From NCBI GenBank assembly GCA_902470345.1, contig CABRGB010000017.1, positions 1 through 32,341 on the forward strand: 32,341 nucleotides of DNA, written 5' to 3'. Below are positions 23,338-31,190 of the stretch, one piece after another. Both the position numbers and the translations under genes were made by a program. Each line of letters starts with the position of its first letter. Position 1 is the stretch's first letter. The notes beneath the pieces are model-generated. The model made no database searches. It saw only the letters and a list, made by a program, of their open reading frames with translations, and had not been told where the DNA came from. This DNA comes from an uncultured Collinsella sp. (GTDB lineage: Bacteria; Actinomycetota; Coriobacteriia; Coriobacteriales; Coriobacteriaceae).

Positions 23338-23718
23338 TCATTCCTCCCCGCCTGGCTTGCGACGGTTGGCCTTTTTAATCGCGTTGAAGTGCTTGTCGTT
23401 GAGCCTGCGCTGGCGCGATCGCTGAGGCACCTTGGTCTTGACGCGACGTCGCGGCGGACGGCCACGACGCTCAAGCTCTGCCCTCAGCTTGCGCAGACAG
23501 CAGCTGCGATTCTGAAACTGACTACGGCTCTCGCGCGCCGTCACGACAATCCCCGTGGGCCCATGCTTCATGCGCACCGCTGAATCCGTCGTATTCACGC
23601 CCTGTCCGCCCGGACCCGTCGCGCGAAACACCTGCACCTCGCAATCGCGTGCCAGCTCCTCGACCGACATCTCGGCATAGCGCGCATACTCGCGCCATCC
23701 CATCTTGTTCTCATCCAT
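23338..23718 (-). CDS. GGQ-domain ribosome rescue/peptide release factor-like protein (ArfB-like)
   Basis: A 126-residue protein with the release-factor motif GPGGQGVNTTDSAVRM, GGQ at 37-39. It lacks the codon-recognition domains of RF1 and RF2. The C-terminal tail is long and basic (RRRVKTKVPQRSRQRRL and on), as in ArfB/YaeJ, where the tail enters the empty mRNA channel of stalled ribosomes. The likely role is hydrolysis of peptidyl-tRNA on stalled ribosomes; a PrfH-like role is possible, but no RtcB neighbour is seen. The ATG at 23718 has GGGGAGG 7 nt upstream. It follows xpt, separated by a strong terminator. Confidence 0.8.
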   Translation of the reverse strand: MDENKMGWREYARYAEMSVEELARDCEVQVFRATGPGGQGVNTTDSAVRMKHGPTGIVVTARESRSQFQNRSCCLRKLRAELERRGRPPRRRVKTKVPQRSRQRRLNDKHFNAIKKANRRKPGGEE

Positions 23719-23737
23719 ATCAATACCTCCCCTCATA

Positions 23738-23774
23738 CAAAAAATGTGACAAAGGGACAGTCCCTTTGTCACAT
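23738..23774 (-). terminator. Perfect 31-bp palindrome with U tract, terminator after xpt
   Basis: Arms of 15 bp, ATGTGACAAAGGGAC and its exact complement, meet around one central base (23744-23774). On the minus strand the hairpin is followed by TTTTTTG. The perfect symmetry makes it a good terminator of xpt; a mobile or regulatory repeat is also possible. Confidence 0.8.
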
Positions 23775-23801
23775 CGCATACCAATCGCTTGTGCTGCGCG
23801 C

Positions 23802-24380
23802 CTAGGCGAACGTGATCTCGCCGTTCTCGCAGTCCATTTCGGCGATACGGGCCAGGCTCTCAACGCGGAAGCCGCGCTCGCGGAGCTTATCGCCACCGCC
23901 CTGGAAGCCCTTCTCAACGGCGATGCCGATGCCGGCAACCTCGGCACCCGCGGCCTCGCAGATCTTAATAAGGCCCTCGAGCGCGCAGCCATTGGCCAAA
24001 AAGTCGTCGATAATCAGGACCTTATCGCCCTCGGACAGGAAGCGCTTGCCAACGATGACCGGGTACTCCTTCTGCTTGGTAAAGGAGTAGATGGTCGTGG
24101 CATACTGCTCGCCGTCAAGGTTGATGGACTGGGCCTTCTTGGCAAAGACCACCGGCACGCCGCCAAAATGCTGAGCTGCGATGCAGGCCATACCAATGCC
24201 CGAAGCCTCGATCGTCAGGATCTTGTTAATCTCGACACCCTCGAACAGACGGGCCCACTCGGCACCCATGTGGTCGAACAGCTCAACGTCGCACTGGTGG
24301 TTGAGGAAGGCATCAACCTTAAGGACGTTACCGGCCTTTACGATGCCGTCATGGCGAATACGATCCTCAAGCTCCTGCAT
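23802..24380 (-). CDS. xpt: Xanthine phosphoribosyltransferase
   Basis: A 192-residue cytoplasmic enzyme that salvages xanthine to XMP using PRPP. Start and length match Xpt. The motifs are SGIGMACIAAQHFGGVPVVFAKK for the purine side, SFTKQKEYPVIVGKRFL, and the PRPP loop VLIIDDFLANGCAL. The ATG at 24380 has AAGGGG about 8 nt upstream. In Firmicutes this gene often has a purine riboswitch; the 160 nt upstream here show no such fold by eye. It stands alone, 159 nt after the MFS gene on the same strand. Confidence 0.93.
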   Translation of the reverse strand: MQELEDRIRHDGIVKAGNVLKVDAFLNHQCDVELFDHMGAEWARLFEGVEINKILTIEASGIGMACIAAQHFGGVPVVFAKKAQSINLDGEQYATTIYSFTKQKEYPVIVGKRFLSEGDKVLIIDDFLANGCALEGLIKICEAAGAEVAGIGIAVEKGFQGGGDKLRERGFRVESLARIAEMDCENGEITFA

Positions 24381-24539
24381 GGCGCAACCCCTTCTCGCGG
24401 CAACGATACCGCGCGATTAATAAACGTTGTTCGATAGTCTACCACGGACCGACCCCCGCCCGCCCCACAAGCCGCATCGCACCATAAAGCTGCAAGACCA
24501 GTAGATAAGCCCGATTCTTGGCAAGCCTGCCACCACAAG

Positions 24540-25844
24540 CTAATGGCGGGCGCGCATCCTCACCAAACGCACTATGGCGAGCGCAAAGCCCACAGCGGCC
24601 ACAGCCATGAGCACGTAGAACACCGAGCGAAAGCCAAACAGGAACACATCCGGACGGCCTGCAACAAAACTGGTCACGGCCTCGCCCATCGCCACGCTCA
24701 TCTGCCCATACAGGATATTCGACGCCACCGTAATGCCGAGTGCCATGCCGGCGTAGCGCGCCAAACTGCCCAAGCTGCCTGCAAAACCGAGCGCCTCGCG
24801 CGGAGCCGAACCCATATACAGCGAGTTGTTGGGGCTCTGGAAAATCGACGTGCCGCACGACATAAACGCGACACAGCACACGATCACAGGGATAGAAGAG
24901 TGCTCGTCGAGCGTGCTTACCGCAAAGAGACCGCACACATACACGCCCAGACCGACCGCCGTGGGACCCTCGCAGCCAACACGGTCCGAAACCGTTCCCG
25001 AAAGCGGGCCGATAAAGGCATTCACCATCGGCAGCGCCAAAAACAGCAGGCCCGAAACGTCAGATCCAAACCCATGCGCATCCTGAAAATAGAACGGCAG
25101 GATAAACTCGGATGCGCCAATGCCAACGAACACGATGAGCATGCAGGCAAGGTTGCTGGTAAAGGCCGAATTTGCAAAGCAGCGACGAGCGGCCTCGATC
25201 ATGGACATGGGACGCTCGCCGGCCTCCGGCTTAACATGCGGCAGCGTATAGAGCCCCACGATAAACGAGATGACGCCAATGGGCAGGTTAATGAGAAAGA
25301 TGCTCTCCCAGGGAAAGCTTGCCACCAGCATGCCACCGAGCACGGGGCCACACATCATGCCGAGGGCCACGAAGGTCGCGAGAATACCCATAGCACGACC
25401 GCGTTCGCGCGCCGGAAACGACTCGGTGATGATACCCATGTTGTTGGCCATGGCCGCCGCGCAACCGACGCCCTGAACAATGCGCGCCAGAATAAGAACC
25501 TCGAGCGAGGCCGAAAGGCCGCACAGCAGCGAACCGACCGAAAAGACGATGACGCCCAGCTGGAACACATTCACCTTGCCGCGGACGTCACCCAGACGGC
25601 CAAACGGCAACATAGCCACGCATGTCGCAAGCAGATACACCGAACTCACCAGCTGAATGCGGTCGAGCCCCACGCCCAGCTCCTTTTGCATCACGGGCAG
25701 CGCCACGGTCACGACGGTCGAATCCAGACACACCATAAACGTCATGATGAGCACGGTAAACAGAATCGCCCATTTGTTCTTGCCATGGGTGTCGCCCTCT
25801 AGAGCAATGTGCTCGCGGCGCAGCTGCTCTGCAGTTTTCTCCAT
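24540..25844 (-). CDS. MFS transporter, DHA2/EmrB-QacA-like drug exporter
   Basis: A 434-residue permease with 12 or more membrane helices. Motif A appears as LPFGRLGDVRGK, and the first helix has MVCLDSTVVTVALP, the DHA2 (EmrB/QacA) signature with its membrane Asp. Motif C is seen as GPVLGGMLV. It probably exports hydrophobic compounds using the proton gradient; the substrate is unknown and no adjacent regulator is present. The ATG at 25844 is preferred because AAAGG then lies 6 nt upstream, whereas at 25850 it would abut the codon. It is a little short for 14-helix DHA2 members (450-500 residues). Confidence 0.85.
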   Translation of the reverse strand: MEKTAEQLRREHIALEGDTHGKNKWAILFTVLIMTFMVCLDSTVVTVALPVMQKELGVGLDRIQLVSSVYLLATCVAMLPFGRLGDVRGKVNVFQLGVIVFSVGSLLCGLSASLEVLILARIVQGVGCAAAMANNMGIITESFPARERGRAMGILATFVALGMMCGPVLGGMLVASFPWESIFLINLPIGVISFIVGLYTLPHVKPEAGERPMSMIEAARRCFANSAFTSNLACMLIVFVGIGASEFILPFYFQDAHGFGSDVSGLLFLALPMVNAFIGPLSGTVSDRVGCEGPTAVGLGVYVCGLFAVSTLDEHSSIPVIVCCVAFMSCGTSIFQSPNNSLYMGSAPREALGFAGSLGSLARYAGMALGITVASNILYGQMSVAMGEAVTSFVAGRPDVFLFGFRSVFYVLMAVAAVGFALAIVRLVRMRARH

Positions 25845-25870
25845 ATCCATCCTTTCGAGTGGCCCAACGC

Positions 25871-25918
25871 AAAAAACGGGGCCCCAATCGCCTGCAAACA
25901 GTCGCGATTGAGGTCCCG
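25871..25918 (-). terminator. Terminator after metY
   Basis: CGGGACCTCAATCGC pairs, with small defects, to GCGATTGGGGCCCCG on the minus strand, followed by TTTTTTG. It lies about 70 nt after the metY stop and just before the MFS gene. Confidence 0.82.
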
Positions 25919-25986
25919 CCTACGGAATCGGAACGAAAGGTCGCCGAAGCTTTCTGCCAGCATCGGCTCCTTGTGCGAACGCTAGC

Positions 25987-27270
25987 CTAGCACTGCTCGA
26001 GCGCCTGCTCAAGGTCGGCAATCAGATCGGCCGTGTCCTCGAGGCCGCACGACAGGCGTACCATGTCGGCGGAGATGCCACAGGCGATGAGCTCCTCATC
26101 GTTCATCTGGCGATGCGTGGCGTTAGCAGGATGCAGGCAGCAAGTGCGGGCGTCGGCCACGTGTGTAGCGATCTGGGCGAGCTTGAGGCTCTTCATAAAG
26201 GTCTCGGCCGCCGCGCGACCACCGTTAAAGCCAAAGCTCACGACGCCGCAGGTACCGTTGGGCATGTACTTCTGAGCCAGGTCATAGTACTTGTCGCCCT
26301 CCAGGCCCGGATAGCTCACGAAGCGTACCTTGGGATGGCTCTGCAGGAACTTGGCGACCGCCAGACCATTCTCACAATGGCGCGGCATGCGCACGTGCAG
26401 GCTCTCGAGCGAGCTGTTCAGGAAGAATGCCGCCTGCGGGTTCTGCATGGGGCCGAGGTCGCGCATAAGCTGCGCAGTGGCCTTGGTAATAAAGGCGCCC
26501 TCGCGACCGAACTTCTCGGCATAGGTCACGCCGTGGTAGCTCTCGTCAGGCGTGGTGAGACCCGGGAACTTGTCCGCATGGGCCATCCAGTCAAACTGGC
26601 CGTGATCGACGATCACGCCACCCAGGTAGGCCGCATGGCCATCCATGTACTTAGTGGTGGAGTGCGTAACGATATCGGCGCCCCACTCAAAGGGACGGCA
26701 CATCACGGGCGTCGGGAAGGTGTTGTCGACCATCAGCGGTACGCCGTGGTCGTGCGCGGCCTTGGCAAAGCGCTCGATATCGAGTACGGCAAGGGCGGGG
26801 TTTGCGATCGTCTCGCCAAAGACGAGCTTGGTGTTGGGCTGGAAGGCTGCCTCGAGCTCCTCATCGGTGCAGTCGGGGGCAACGAAGGTGCAGGTCAGCC
26901 CCATACGGCCCATGGTGTGGGCGAGCAAGTTGTACGTACCGCCGTAGATGGCAGAGCTTGCGACCACGTGATCGCCGGCACCGGCAACGTTAAAGATCGC
27001 GAGGAAGTTCGCAGCCATGCCCGAGCTCGTGAGCATCGCGGCAGTGCCGCCCTCCATCTCGCAGATCTTGGCGGCAACCAAATCGCACGTGGGGTTCTGC
27101 AGACGGCTGTAGAAATAGCCCGACTCCTCCAGGTCAAACAGCTTGCCCATGTGCTCGGACGTGTCGTACTTCCACGTGGTGGACTGGTAGATGGGCACCT
27201 GGCGCGGCTCTGCATCTCCCGGGCGATAGCCGCCCTGAACACATGTGGTACCGATGGTCTGCTCGCTCAT
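25987..27270 (-). CDS. metY: O-acetylhomoserine aminocarboxypropyltransferase (sulfhydrylase)
   Basis: A 427-residue PLP enzyme of the Cys/Met metabolism family that makes homocysteine from O-acetylhomoserine and sulfide. The PLP lysine is in THSTTKYMDGH; other blocks are YSRLQNPT, SSGMAANFL and HPANATHRQMNDEEL near the C-terminus. Length and the C-terminal block fit MetY rather than MetB. The ATG at 27270 has AAGGGAG about 8 nt upstream. The 229-nt region to the divergent gene at 27500 holds a small hairpin, AACCCA/TGGGTT (27336-27356), and a TTGACA on the plus strand near 27358, but no SAM-riboswitch fold is recognised. Confidence 0.93.
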   Translation of the reverse strand: MSEQTIGTTCVQGGYRPGDAEPRQVPIYQSTTWKYDTSEHMGKLFDLEESGYFYSRLQNPTCDLVAAKICEMEGGTAAMLTSSGMAANFLAIFNVAGAGDHVVASSAIYGGTYNLLAHTMGRMGLTCTFVAPDCTDEELEAAFQPNTKLVFGETIANPALAVLDIERFAKAAHDHGVPLMVDNTFPTPVMCRPFEWGADIVTHSTTKYMDGHAAYLGGVIVDHGQFDWMAHADKFPGLTTPDESYHGVTYAEKFGREGAFITKATAQLMRDLGPMQNPQAAFFLNSSLESLHVRMPRHCENGLAVAKFLQSHPKVRFVSYPGLEGDKYYDLAQKYMPNGTCGVVSFGFNGGRAAAETFMKSLKLAQIATHVADARTCCLHPANATHRQMNDEELIACGISADMVRLSCGLEDTADLIADLEQALEQC

Positions 27271-27499
27271 ATCTTGCTCCCTTGCCTGGGTTACGTTTTA
27301 TTCGGTTCACGATACCGCTACCCCGCACCCCTCTCAACCCATCACCAAGGTGGGTTATTTGACAAATTGATCAGCGTATTTATCTCAAGCCTTAGGCATT
27401 TGCTCGATAGATAAAAATGAGGCATCCATGAAGCTCTCGATGATTACACGCACCGTCGCGGGTACCATAAGCGGGTACACCGTGACCAAGGAGACAACG

Positions 27500-27946
27500 A
27501 TGAAGCAAATCGATACCGCCCAGCTCGACATCACCGCCTGTCAGGCTCAGGCTGCCGAATACCACGCCCGTGGCTTTAACTGCGCGCAGGCCGTCGCCTG
27601 CACGCTCGCACCTGCCGTCGGACTCGACCCTCAGGTCGCCTTTACCCTCACCGAGGGCTTTGGCGCTGGCATGGGCGGCATGACCGAAACCTGCGGCGCC
27701 ATCTCGGGCGCCGTGGCCATCATGGGCTTCGTGATGAGCGACGGCATGGAAAACCCCAAGACCAAGGGCCAGACCTACAAGCTGTCGCGCGAAATCGCCA
27801 AGCGTTTTGGCGAGAAGAACACGACGACCGTCTGCGGCACGCTCAAGGTCATCGGATCGGATAAGGGTCCGCTCCGCAGCTGCCCCGGTTGCATCGACGA
27901 TGCCATCGAGATCGCCTGCGAGGTGCTAAAGCAGCTCGCCGAGTAG
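27500..27946 (+). CDS. C_GCAxxG_C_C family redox protein
   Basis: A 148-residue protein of a small cysteine-rich family common in anaerobes. The defining pattern is seen: FNCAQAV, then GFGAGMGGMTETCGAISGAV, a later CGTL and a C-terminal CPGCI. These cysteines probably bind a metal cluster or cycle between redox states; no reaction is established. The ATG at 27500 has AAGGAG 8 nt upstream and is preferred to the ATG at 27428, which has no clear site. It is transcribed away from metY. Confidence 0.85.
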   Translation: MKQIDTAQLDITACQAQAAEYHARGFNCAQAVACTLAPAVGLDPQVAFTLTEGFGAGMGGMTETCGAISGAVAIMGFVMSDGMENPKTKGQTYKLSREIAKRFGEKNTTTVCGTLKVIGSDKGPLRSCPGCIDDAIEIACEVLKQLAE

Positions 27947-27957
27947 ACGGCATCAAC

Positions 27958-28005
27958 ATAAAACGACGGCCGGCGCGCTTGGGATCCATCCAAAAGCACG
28001 CCGGC
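27958..28005 (-). terminator. Terminator between convergent genes
   Basis: GCCGGCG-GCTT pairs with AGC-CGCCGGC, with one mismatch in the stem. On the minus strand it follows the yigZ-family gene by about 10 nt and ends GTCGTTTTATG. It may also stop transcription from the plus-strand gene at 27500. Confidence 0.7.
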
Positions 28006-28013
28006 TGTCGCCG

Positions 28014-28649
28014 TTAGAACTCGGCAAATACGGGAGCGCCAACCTCAATCTCCTCGCGTCCCGCCATAAGCTCGCGCATCTTGGCGCAAAATGGCTCCTG
28101 CTCCCCCGCCTTAAACACCAAGTGAAGTGTAACGGCATCCGCGTAATCGGTATCCGAAACCTTGGCACCCGAATCCTGCGCCAAACGAAGCACCTGCTCA
28201 TACTGCGGATAGGCAACATGCACGTCAACCGGCACGACACTCGTCATCTCGACGATCTGCCCGGCCTCCTGAGCCGCGGCCACCGCCGCCCGCGTCGCCG
28301 CGGTATAGGCGCGCACCAAACCACCAGGCCCCAACAGGGTGCCACCAAAATAGCGCGTCACCACGCAGCAAACATTTTTGAGCCCCGCGCCGCGCAGCAC
28401 CTCGAGCGTCGGCATGCCGCTCGTGCGGCTCGGCTCACCATCATCGCTCTGGCGCTCGCGTCCATCGACCAAAATCCACGCGGGAACATTATGTCGAGCG
28501 TCGTAATGACGCTTGCGAACCATCTCGATAAAGGCATTCGCCTCATCCTCGGACTCAATATGGACCAGCTGGGCAATAAACCGGCTCTTGCGGTCCACAA
28601 ACTCACCCGAAGCCTCAATATTCGATTGCAGAGTAAAATAGCTGTCCAA
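28014..28649 (-). CDS. yigZ: YigZ/IMPACT family protein
   Basis: A 211-residue protein. The N-terminal UPF0029/IMPACT domain (about 1-120) shows SRFIAQLVHIES, DARHNVPAW, SDDGEPSRTSGMP and VTRYFGGTLLGPGGLVRAY, all strong family marks. The C-terminal 80 residues form the small second domain. The role is unsettled; nucleic-acid or ribosome-linked functions are proposed for the family. No ATG is available: two consecutive TTG codons follow GAGGGG, and the second (28649) has the better 5-nt spacing, so it is used here, while 28652 is the alternative. Confidence 0.85.
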   Translation of the reverse strand: MDSYFTLQSNIEASGEFVDRKSRFIAQLVHIESEDEANAFIEMVRKRHYDARHNVPAWILVDGRERQSDDGEPSRTSGMPTLEVLRGAGLKNVCCVVTRYFGGTLLGPGGLVRAYTAATRAAVAAAQEAGQIVEMTSVVPVDVHVAYPQYEQVLRLAQDSGAKVSDTDYADAVTLHLVFKAGEQEPFCAKMRELMAGREEIEVGAPVFAEF

Positions 28650-28742
28650 CAAAGCCCCTCAACAACAAGCAAAGCAACAAACAGCCTCAATAATACGGCA
28701 AAGGCCGTACCAATAACCTAGGTAAATAGAACGGCGACGCCA

Positions 28743-28765
28743 ATGACCAGGCAAAAACAGCGAGA
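28743..28765. repeat. 23-bp direct repeat, first copy
   Basis: A 23-bp sequence beginning ATGACCAGGCAAAAACAG is repeated exactly at 28870-28892, 127 bp away. On the minus strand it reads TCTCGCTGTTTTTGCC and so could be a terminator tail. The region 28653-28886 between the yigZ start and repeat C holds no convincing gene. Confidence 0.7.
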
Positions 28766-28869
28766 TGCCAAGAACGGAACCGCCGATGATTCCGTCAACG
28801 AAAGCGAGAACCCGTCAGTGCGAGCAAGGTGCCTTGAAAGACGAGATTGCAACAGAAATGAGGCTGCCG

Positions 28870-28892
28870 ATGACCAGGCAAAAACAGCGAGA
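28870..28892. repeat. 23-bp direct repeat, second copy
   Basis: An exact copy of 28743-28765. It overlaps the left edge of long-hairpin copy C, so on the minus strand the hairpin is followed by CTGTTTTTGCC. Confidence 0.7.
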
Positions 28893-28990
28893 CGGCGTCA
28901 GCTGAGTCGATTTGGCCCGAAAGAGGAGGGAGCACGCCTTATGGCGGCGACCGACGAATGAGCGCCAAATCGGCCAGCTGACGCCGTCGC
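28887..28990 (+). repeat. Long-hairpin repeat, copy C
   Basis: Related to copies A and B. The arms GACGGCGTCAGCTG and CAGCTGACGCCGTC are perfect; after a small internal loop CGATTTGGC pairs with GCCAAATCG. The core again has CCGAAAGAGGAG, a CGCC/GGCG mini-hairpin and CGACGAATGAGC. It sits 15 nt beyond the 3' end of the RNase P RNA gene and on the minus strand is followed by a U-rich stretch, so here it may also end rnpB transcription. Confidence 0.78.
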
Positions 28991-29004
28991 AGCGTCGACA
29001 AGAA

Positions 29005-29369
29005 TGCCAAGTGGGCCTATAAGCCGGGTTCTGTCGTGAACGGTCATTTATCTTGTCTGCACGTTACCGTGCAGCTCCACGCACGCTACCCGAACGCGGA
29101 CCGGGCCGGCCCATAGCGTTCCTATTCGCGCTTGCTCCGGATGGGGCTTGCCAAGCCGCCGTGTTGCCACGACGCTGGTGGTCTCTTACACCACCGTTTC
29201 AGCTTTTCCCTTTACGCCTTGCGGCGCAGGTGGGAGTCTTCTTTTCTGCGGCGCTTTCCGTCGGATCACTCCGCCCGGCCGTTAGCCGGCATCCCGCCCT
29301 CTGGAGCCCGGACTTTCCTCACGCGTACTGCAAGCAGCACATCGCGCGACCGTCTAGCCCACTCAGCAG
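29005..29369 (-). ncRNA. rnpB: RNase P RNA (class A)
   Basis: The minus strand carries the hallmarks of bacterial RNase P RNA: GAGGAAAGTCCGGGCTCC near the 5' end, GAAAAGCTGAAACGG in the middle, and ACAGAACCCGGCTTATAGGCC at the 3' end. The terminal P1 helix is GCTGAGTGGGC with GCCCACTTGGC, including wobble pairs, and sets the ends to within a few nt. It is the catalytic RNA that trims tRNA 5' ends. Confidence 0.96.
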
Positions 29370-29375
29370 TGCAAG

Positions 29376-29404
29376 AGTGTAGCACACCGTTGTCACAGGC
29401 AATG
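29376..29404 (-). promoter_or_regulatory. Candidate rnpB promoter
   Basis: TACACT (29376-29381 on the minus strand) is a -10 box placing the start at about 29369, in line with the P1 helix. TTGCCT (15-bp spacing) or ATTGCC (16-bp) is the likely -35 box. Confidence 0.55.
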
Positions 29405-29531
29405 GCACAACACAAGCGTTCGACACGATAAACCAAGAACCACGCTATGCAGTACAATAGTATCGTCGATGGGCAACGTCGTCAGTCGAGACGCGACCGC
29501 GCTCCGCACCCCTCCGTCTACTCGGTGCGTT

Positions 29532-29567
29532 CCCGCCTCCTCCCCGAGGCGGGATGTCGGCATTTTT
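29532..29567 (+). terminator. Hairpin with U tract in the rnpB-rpsA spacer
   Basis: CCCGCCTC (29532-29539) and GAGGCGGG (29546-29553) form a perfect 8-bp stem; ATTTTT follows 9 nt later on the plus strand. No plus-strand gene ends here. TACAAT at 29453 could be a -10 box, so 29460-29567 might encode a small RNA. Otherwise the spacer 29405-29645 looks empty. Confidence 0.4.
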
Positions 29568-29649
29568 CATGCACCAACAACCCAATAGCCCGTGAACAGC
29601 CTAGGCGGCATTGCACACGGGCAGCATCGCGCACCTCAGCAACAAATGC

Positions 29650-29681
29650 AAAAAGGGACCCGTCCATTGCGGACGGATCCC
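29650..29681 (-). terminator. Terminator of rpsA
   Basis: GGGACCCGTCC and GGACGGATCCC form an 11-bp stem with one mismatch and an ATTGC loop, followed by TTTTTGC on the minus strand, 27 nt after the rpsA stop. Confidence 0.88.
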
Positions 29682-29707
29682 CTAAAACAAGTGATCGTCA
29701 AACCGAT

Positions 29708-30874
29708 TTACTCGGCGTCGGTCTCCTCGTCCTTCTTCTCGGAAGGCAGCGGGGTGACCTCGATCTCGACGCCCAGAGTCTCAGCAGCAGACTTCATGGA
29801 CAGGGAGATACGACGACGGTCGAGGTCGATCTCCATGACCTTGACCTGAACCTTGTCGCCCACGTGGGTGACCTGAGAAGGCTGATCGACGTGCTTGTTG
29901 GCCATCTCGGAGATGTGCACCAGGCCCTCGATGCCCTCGCCCAGGTCGACGAAAGCGCCGAACGGGACAAGCTTGGTCACAGTGCCCTCGACGATAGCGC
30001 CGACGGGGTACTTCTTGACCAGTGCGCGCCACGGATCCTCGGTGGTCTGCTTGAGACCCAGGGAGATGCGCTCGCGGTTGAGATCGACGTCGAGAACCTC
30101 GACCTCGACCTCCTGGCCGACCTTAACAACCTCGGAAGGATGGTTGACGTGGTTCCAGGAGAGCTCGGAGATGTGGATGAGGCCGTCGATACCGCCGAGG
30201 TCGACGAAGGCGCCGAAGTCGACGATGGAGGAAACGGTGCCCTGGAGACGCATACCAGACTTAAGCTTGGACAGGATCTCGGAGCGCTCGGCCTTACGGG
30301 ACTCCTCGAGCACGACGCGACGGGAGAGGACGACGTTGTTGCGGTTGCGGTCCATCTCGATGACGCGGGCCTCGATGCGAGTGCCCATGTAGGAGGTGAG
30401 GTCCTTGACACGACGGAGGTCGACGAGGGAAGCGGGCAGGAAGCCACGCAGGCCGATGTCGAGGATCAGGCCGCCCTTGACAACCTCGATAACCTCGCCC
30501 TCGACGTTCTCGCCGGAGTTGAACTTCTCCTCGATGCGGTTCCAAGCACGCTCGTACTCGGCACGCTTCTTGGACAGGACCAGACGACCGTCCTTGTCCT
30601 CCTTCTGGAGAACCAGAGCCTCGATGGGATCACCGAGTGCAACGATGTCTGCAGGGTTAGCGTCCTTGCGGATGGACAGCTCGCGGACCGGGATAACGCC
30701 CTCGGACTTGAATCCGATGTCAACGAGCACCTCGTCATGCTCGATCTTAACGACAGTGCCGTTAACGAGATCGCCCTCATCAAAGTCGGTAATCGTACCG
30801 TCGATGAGGTTGTTCATCTCCTCCTCATTGACATCGTCAAGAGAGAAAATGGACGAGTTCTGAATCTCACTCAA
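29708..30874 (-). CDS. rpsA: 30S ribosomal protein S1
   Basis: A 388-residue protein with four S1 RNA-binding domains: near 35-105 (GDLVNGTVVKIEHDEVLVDIG), 120-190 (GENVEGEVIEVVKGGLILDIG), 205-277 (GMRLQGTVSSIVDFGAFVDLGG) and 290-365 (GAIVEGTVTKLVPFGAFVDLG). S1 helps mRNA bind the small ribosomal subunit. Four domains is usual for Gram-positive and actinobacterial S1; Gram-negatives have six. The tail is acidic (EKKDEETDAE). The start is a TTG at 30874 with AAAGGGG 7 nt upstream; no ATG fits. Confidence 0.93.
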   Translation of the reverse strand: MSEIQNSSIFSLDDVNEEEMNNLIDGTITDFDEGDLVNGTVVKIEHDEVLVDIGFKSEGVIPVRELSIRKDANPADIVALGDPIEALVLQKEDKDGRLVLSKKRAEYERAWNRIEEKFNSGENVEGEVIEVVKGGLILDIGLRGFLPASLVDLRRVKDLTSYMGTRIEARVIEMDRNRNNVVLSRRVVLEESRKAERSEILSKLKSGMRLQGTVSSIVDFGAFVDLGGIDGLIHISELSWNHVNHPSEVVKVGQEVEVEVLDVDLNRERISLGLKQTTEDPWRALVKKYPVGAIVEGTVTKLVPFGAFVDLGEGIEGLVHISEMANKHVDQPSQVTHVGDKVQVKVMEIDLDRRRISLSMKSAAETLGVEIEVTPLPSEKKDEETDAE

Positions 30875-31059
30875 AGGTGGACCCCTTTCGAACTACGGGG
30901 CCCCGATTGCTAGGACCTACAGAAGGGTGCGACAAGCACACAACGTTTAGGAACACTCGGGAGCCGACAGATACTAATGTGACGCTTATGCAATCACGTT
31001 CGTATAGGTTACGGGGAAATGAGTTCGATTTCAAGCGTGAACTGCGTTTTTTTACTCGT

Positions 31060-31099
31060 GTGGAGACTTTTTCGTAATCTTATGGACAGCCGTCTCCAC
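31060..31099. promoter_or_regulatory. Inverted repeat in the rpsA/HAD divergent spacer
   Basis: GTGGAGAC (31060-31067) and GTCTCCAC (31092-31099) are exact inverted repeats 24 nt apart, between the divergent rpsA and HAD genes (spacer 30875-31190). The site may bind a regulator or form a hairpin; TTGACG lies 4 nt beyond it on the plus strand. Nothing else was recognised in the spacer. Confidence 0.4.
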
Positions 31100-31190
31100 A
31101 ACTTGACGATAAGCAGTTTGCCCATACGCCTTTGAGGTAAAGTATCCGGAGCCAACGATTCTGGAACGATTTATCGAGAAAGGTGCCCGC

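Noticed and set aside
24381..24539. Purine riboswitch upstream of xpt
   Set aside because: No three-way junction with the conserved loop bases is visible.
27271..27499. SAM riboswitch upstream of metY
   Set aside because: Only a short AACCCA/TGGGTT hairpin is seen; the multi-helix SAM fold and its conserved bases were not found by eye.
28743..28961. 72-residue plus-strand ORF near rnpB
   Set aside because: It runs through the direct repeats and the long-hairpin element, so its frame is explained by non-coding structure.
29447..30913. Plus-strand ORF opposite rpsA
   Set aside because: Antisense of four S1 domains; no family or ribosome site.
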